Source: Litomosoides sigmodontis (lineage: Eukaryota > Nematoda > Chromadorea > Rhabditida > Onchocercidae). From it: a stretch of 64,000 nt of DNA. Below, one piece after another: positions 61,941 to 64,000 of the stretch; position 1 is the first letter of the stretch, and each line of letters opens with the position of its first letter. Made by a program: the position numbers and the translations under genes. The notes below the pieces were generated by a model. The model was not told where the DNA came from. It saw nothing but the letters and a program-made list of their open reading frames with translations, and did no database searches. The stretch covers positions 3,489,317 through 3,553,316 of the forward strand of contig OY718804.1 in NCBI GenBank assembly GCA_963070105.1, written 5' to 3'.

Positions 61941-64000
61941 CTAGGTTATGGATTTTTCAAAAACAACTGCCAGAATGCAAATTAAGAGAGCTAGGCAAAA
62001 TTTATAAGGTCTTCCTGCGCTACTTGTGGCCCTTTTCCACTCTTCCCTACTTCCTTTCACTTTTAATTTTCCACAGAGGATCACTTGACCGGTACTTGTT
62101 TCCACAACAGCAATTGTCTTGTTGAGAACCGAATCACTGAGTATATCAAACTCGATTTCCGTCCATGGCTTCAATTTGAATTTATGAGAATATTTTGGGG
62201 AAAGACAGAAGAGGGATAGCTATCGAATTTGTAAAGGTCCAGATTACCAAAGTCCATAATTCTCAATCTAGCTTACTAGGTATGTCTTCCAATCCGTCGT
62301 TAAGAAGCCTTTTCAAAACGTCAAGTAGAAGTTCAATTACCTGAACAGCCATTCCTGCATCATCGGAGTCCACAGTTATGAGCCTCTTTCCATTATGCAT
62401 CCCATCCGGCCTCATTTTAAAACAATCCTTGATTTCATCCTCATGGTAAATGATGTCAAAATCCTGAAGAAAAACATTTCTTAAAAGTGTATTGCTCTGA
62501 CTACAAGCACTCTAGATTCTGGAGAATTTCCACTATCTTCTACTTGCTATAAAGATGTATAAAACGACTTCAGTACTGTCGAAAGCACAGTGCAAAATTA
62601 TCAATCGCACCTTTTTTTCATGAACACCATCCAGAATAACGAGCGCCGACGATTTAGATCCTCGAATTTGTACCAGCTTAATCATACCATCACCACCACG
62701 GAAACCTCTCAGCAAACCTTCGACGACACCTCCTGCAATTTTTCATTGTTCCATCATTGGTATCTTACAAACGATGTGGGTCTTATCAAATACGGTGCGA
62801 TAAGATTGAAAACCTTGTACTGGGAGTTTAGCACATAAATTCTCATAGAAATTCACAGATATCTGGGAAGGTTTCTGTTCTGTACGGATAGCTTTCTGTC
62901 CGTCAAGTGCAGTAAGTACACAGTCCTGAAATTTAATATTCACTTCCTCATTAATGAAGAACTAAGTTTTCTTCTTGAAGGTTTTTCAAATCGAACTTCG
63001 TGTGATGTTTAAATTTTAAAGACATAAGAATAACATATCTTTGGATTATCAAGTATTATAGGAGCATTATTAAATGGACTCTAATGCAAATTTTTTTTTT
63101 GTAATGCAAATTTCAAGTATTAGTAAAGTGATCCACCCATCCAGTTCAATGTGAATTTAACTCGGTTATTATTGAATACAGATTAGACTAGGATCGTTCC
63201 TCGCACTTCATTTTTTTCTTACACTTCATTTAAATTGATTTAATCGAAACGGACTTCATCCTTCGGCATGTGCATCAGTGAGCGACATACGAATCCACCG
63301 GAAAGTAGTGATCGAAGACACGACCTGAGGCAATCATCCTTAAATTCCACACTTTCTGTGCTTTCGATATCGTTTGCACTCAACTCTAATCGATAGCCTT
63401 TCTTGTAAGCAAAACATGAATTTAGATCCGTGTAATCCCCGACAACACCGTTCACTAAAAACTGAATATTGATAAATTTGAAAAATAAATTGACATAAAT
63501 TTGTTGAATTACTGAATTTAAAAATTTCAGTCTAAAGCAGTCTAAGCATTTAGTACGCTTCACTGCCTAATTCTCACCTGTTGTGGACGACTAAGCGTTG
63601 AAAATGTGCAACAATCTAAGCTAATAACGTTTTTGTTAGCTGTATAAATGTGCTGCTTTTCATCTTCAAGCAATATATTTTACTCAATTAGCAAGCTCTC
63701 CTTTATGCTATCATTGAATGTAGCTAGATGTAAATGCATGAAGTAGTCCAGTGAAATAATTGATTTTTTTTTCTTGGCATACAAAAGAGAAGAAAAAAAT
63801 GGCATAAACTGCCACCACTTTTTCACTTAATCATTTTTCCTTAATTTCCAATTTTCAAGAACTTAAAAACGAAATTGAAGAAAGAAAATGATTAACTGAA
63901 TCTTTATAAATCAACAGTATGAGATATGTGTAATGAATAAAATAATTTTCATAAAATTAAGGATGATATAGAGAGATGCTTACGTTGCAAAATCATTACA
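61941..64000 (-). CDS. PAN-domain extracellular or membrane protein, 3' part
   Basis: The gene enters from the right edge. Exons in transcript order: at least 64000-63984, then 63639-63578, 63461-63255, 62925-62769, 62729-62611, 62463-62341 and 62168-61941 (stop). Joined phases are consistent and give about 300 residues. A PAN/apple-type module is seen from CFAYKKGYRLEL through DDCLRSCLRS and GGFVCRSLMHMP to DCVLTALDG; such domains bind protein or glycan and are common in nematode cuticle and matrix proteins. The following 190 residues (with KLVQIRGSKSSALVILDGV, KDCFKMRPDGMHNGKRLI and PWTEIEFDIL) belong to no family I recognise. The protein ends in a hydrophobic segment, KFCLALLICILAVVF, followed by only four residues, which suggests a GPI-attachment signal or tail anchor. 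The 62729 acceptor (GCAGGAG/GT) was chosen because the upstream AG creates a stop. Confidence 0.68.

Overview
This is a nuclear segment of an AT-rich animal genome, almost certainly a nematode and plausibly a spirurid or filarial one (the group is my inference). Genes are cut into many short exons by GT-AG introns of roughly 60-780 bp. Several start codons lie 3-35 bases after a TTTCAG-like acceptor with no cis exon that fits, which is the signature of spliced-leader trans-splicing. Two products carry nematode-typical architecture: a metalloproteinase with a non-hemopexin tail, and a CPG4-type cysteine-rich secreted protein. I see no bacterial gene, rRNA, tRNA, CRISPR array or intact transposon.

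Layout: PHAX, snRNA export adaptor (+, 770-3325); an acidic protein with a C-terminal acyl-CoA-binding-like domain (+, 4262-7645); a 5 kb gene-poor stretch; a matrix metalloproteinase on the minus strand (18273-12746, 5' end unresolved, possible signal exon at 23856-23694) whose upstream region holds a 1.27 kb AAT-type satellite at 20913-22186 and other microsatellites; dynactin subunit 2 (-, 30418-27770); a polypeptide GalNAc-transferase (+, 32086-38373) with two mutually exclusive lectin exons; the mitochondrial S-adenosylmethionine carrier (+, 40439-42358) converging on a PI-PLC X-domain protein (-, 44961-42709); a small CPG4-like secreted protein (-, 47871-46440); 4 kb without a recognised gene; THOC2 of the THO/TREX complex in 34 exons (+, 52017-61631) converging on the 3' part of a PAN-domain protein that runs off the right edge (-, 64000-61941).

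Most gene models were built by hand by joining exons so that donor and acceptor phases agree. For PHAX, DCTN2, GALNT, the SAM carrier, the PI-PLC protein, the CPG4-like protein and THOC2 the exon lengths sum to an exact multiple of three and end at a stop. There is no operon-like clustering. The genes look like ordinary neighbours; PHAX and THOC2 both act in RNA export, but they lie 50 kb apart and nothing suggests co-regulation.

The items most worth a second look are the tandem alternative lectin exons of the GalNAc-transferase, the giant AAT array beside the metalloproteinase, the hand-assembled CPG4-like gene, the unidentified region after the PAN domain at 62.0-62.8 kb, and a compact overlapping palindrome upstream of THOC2.
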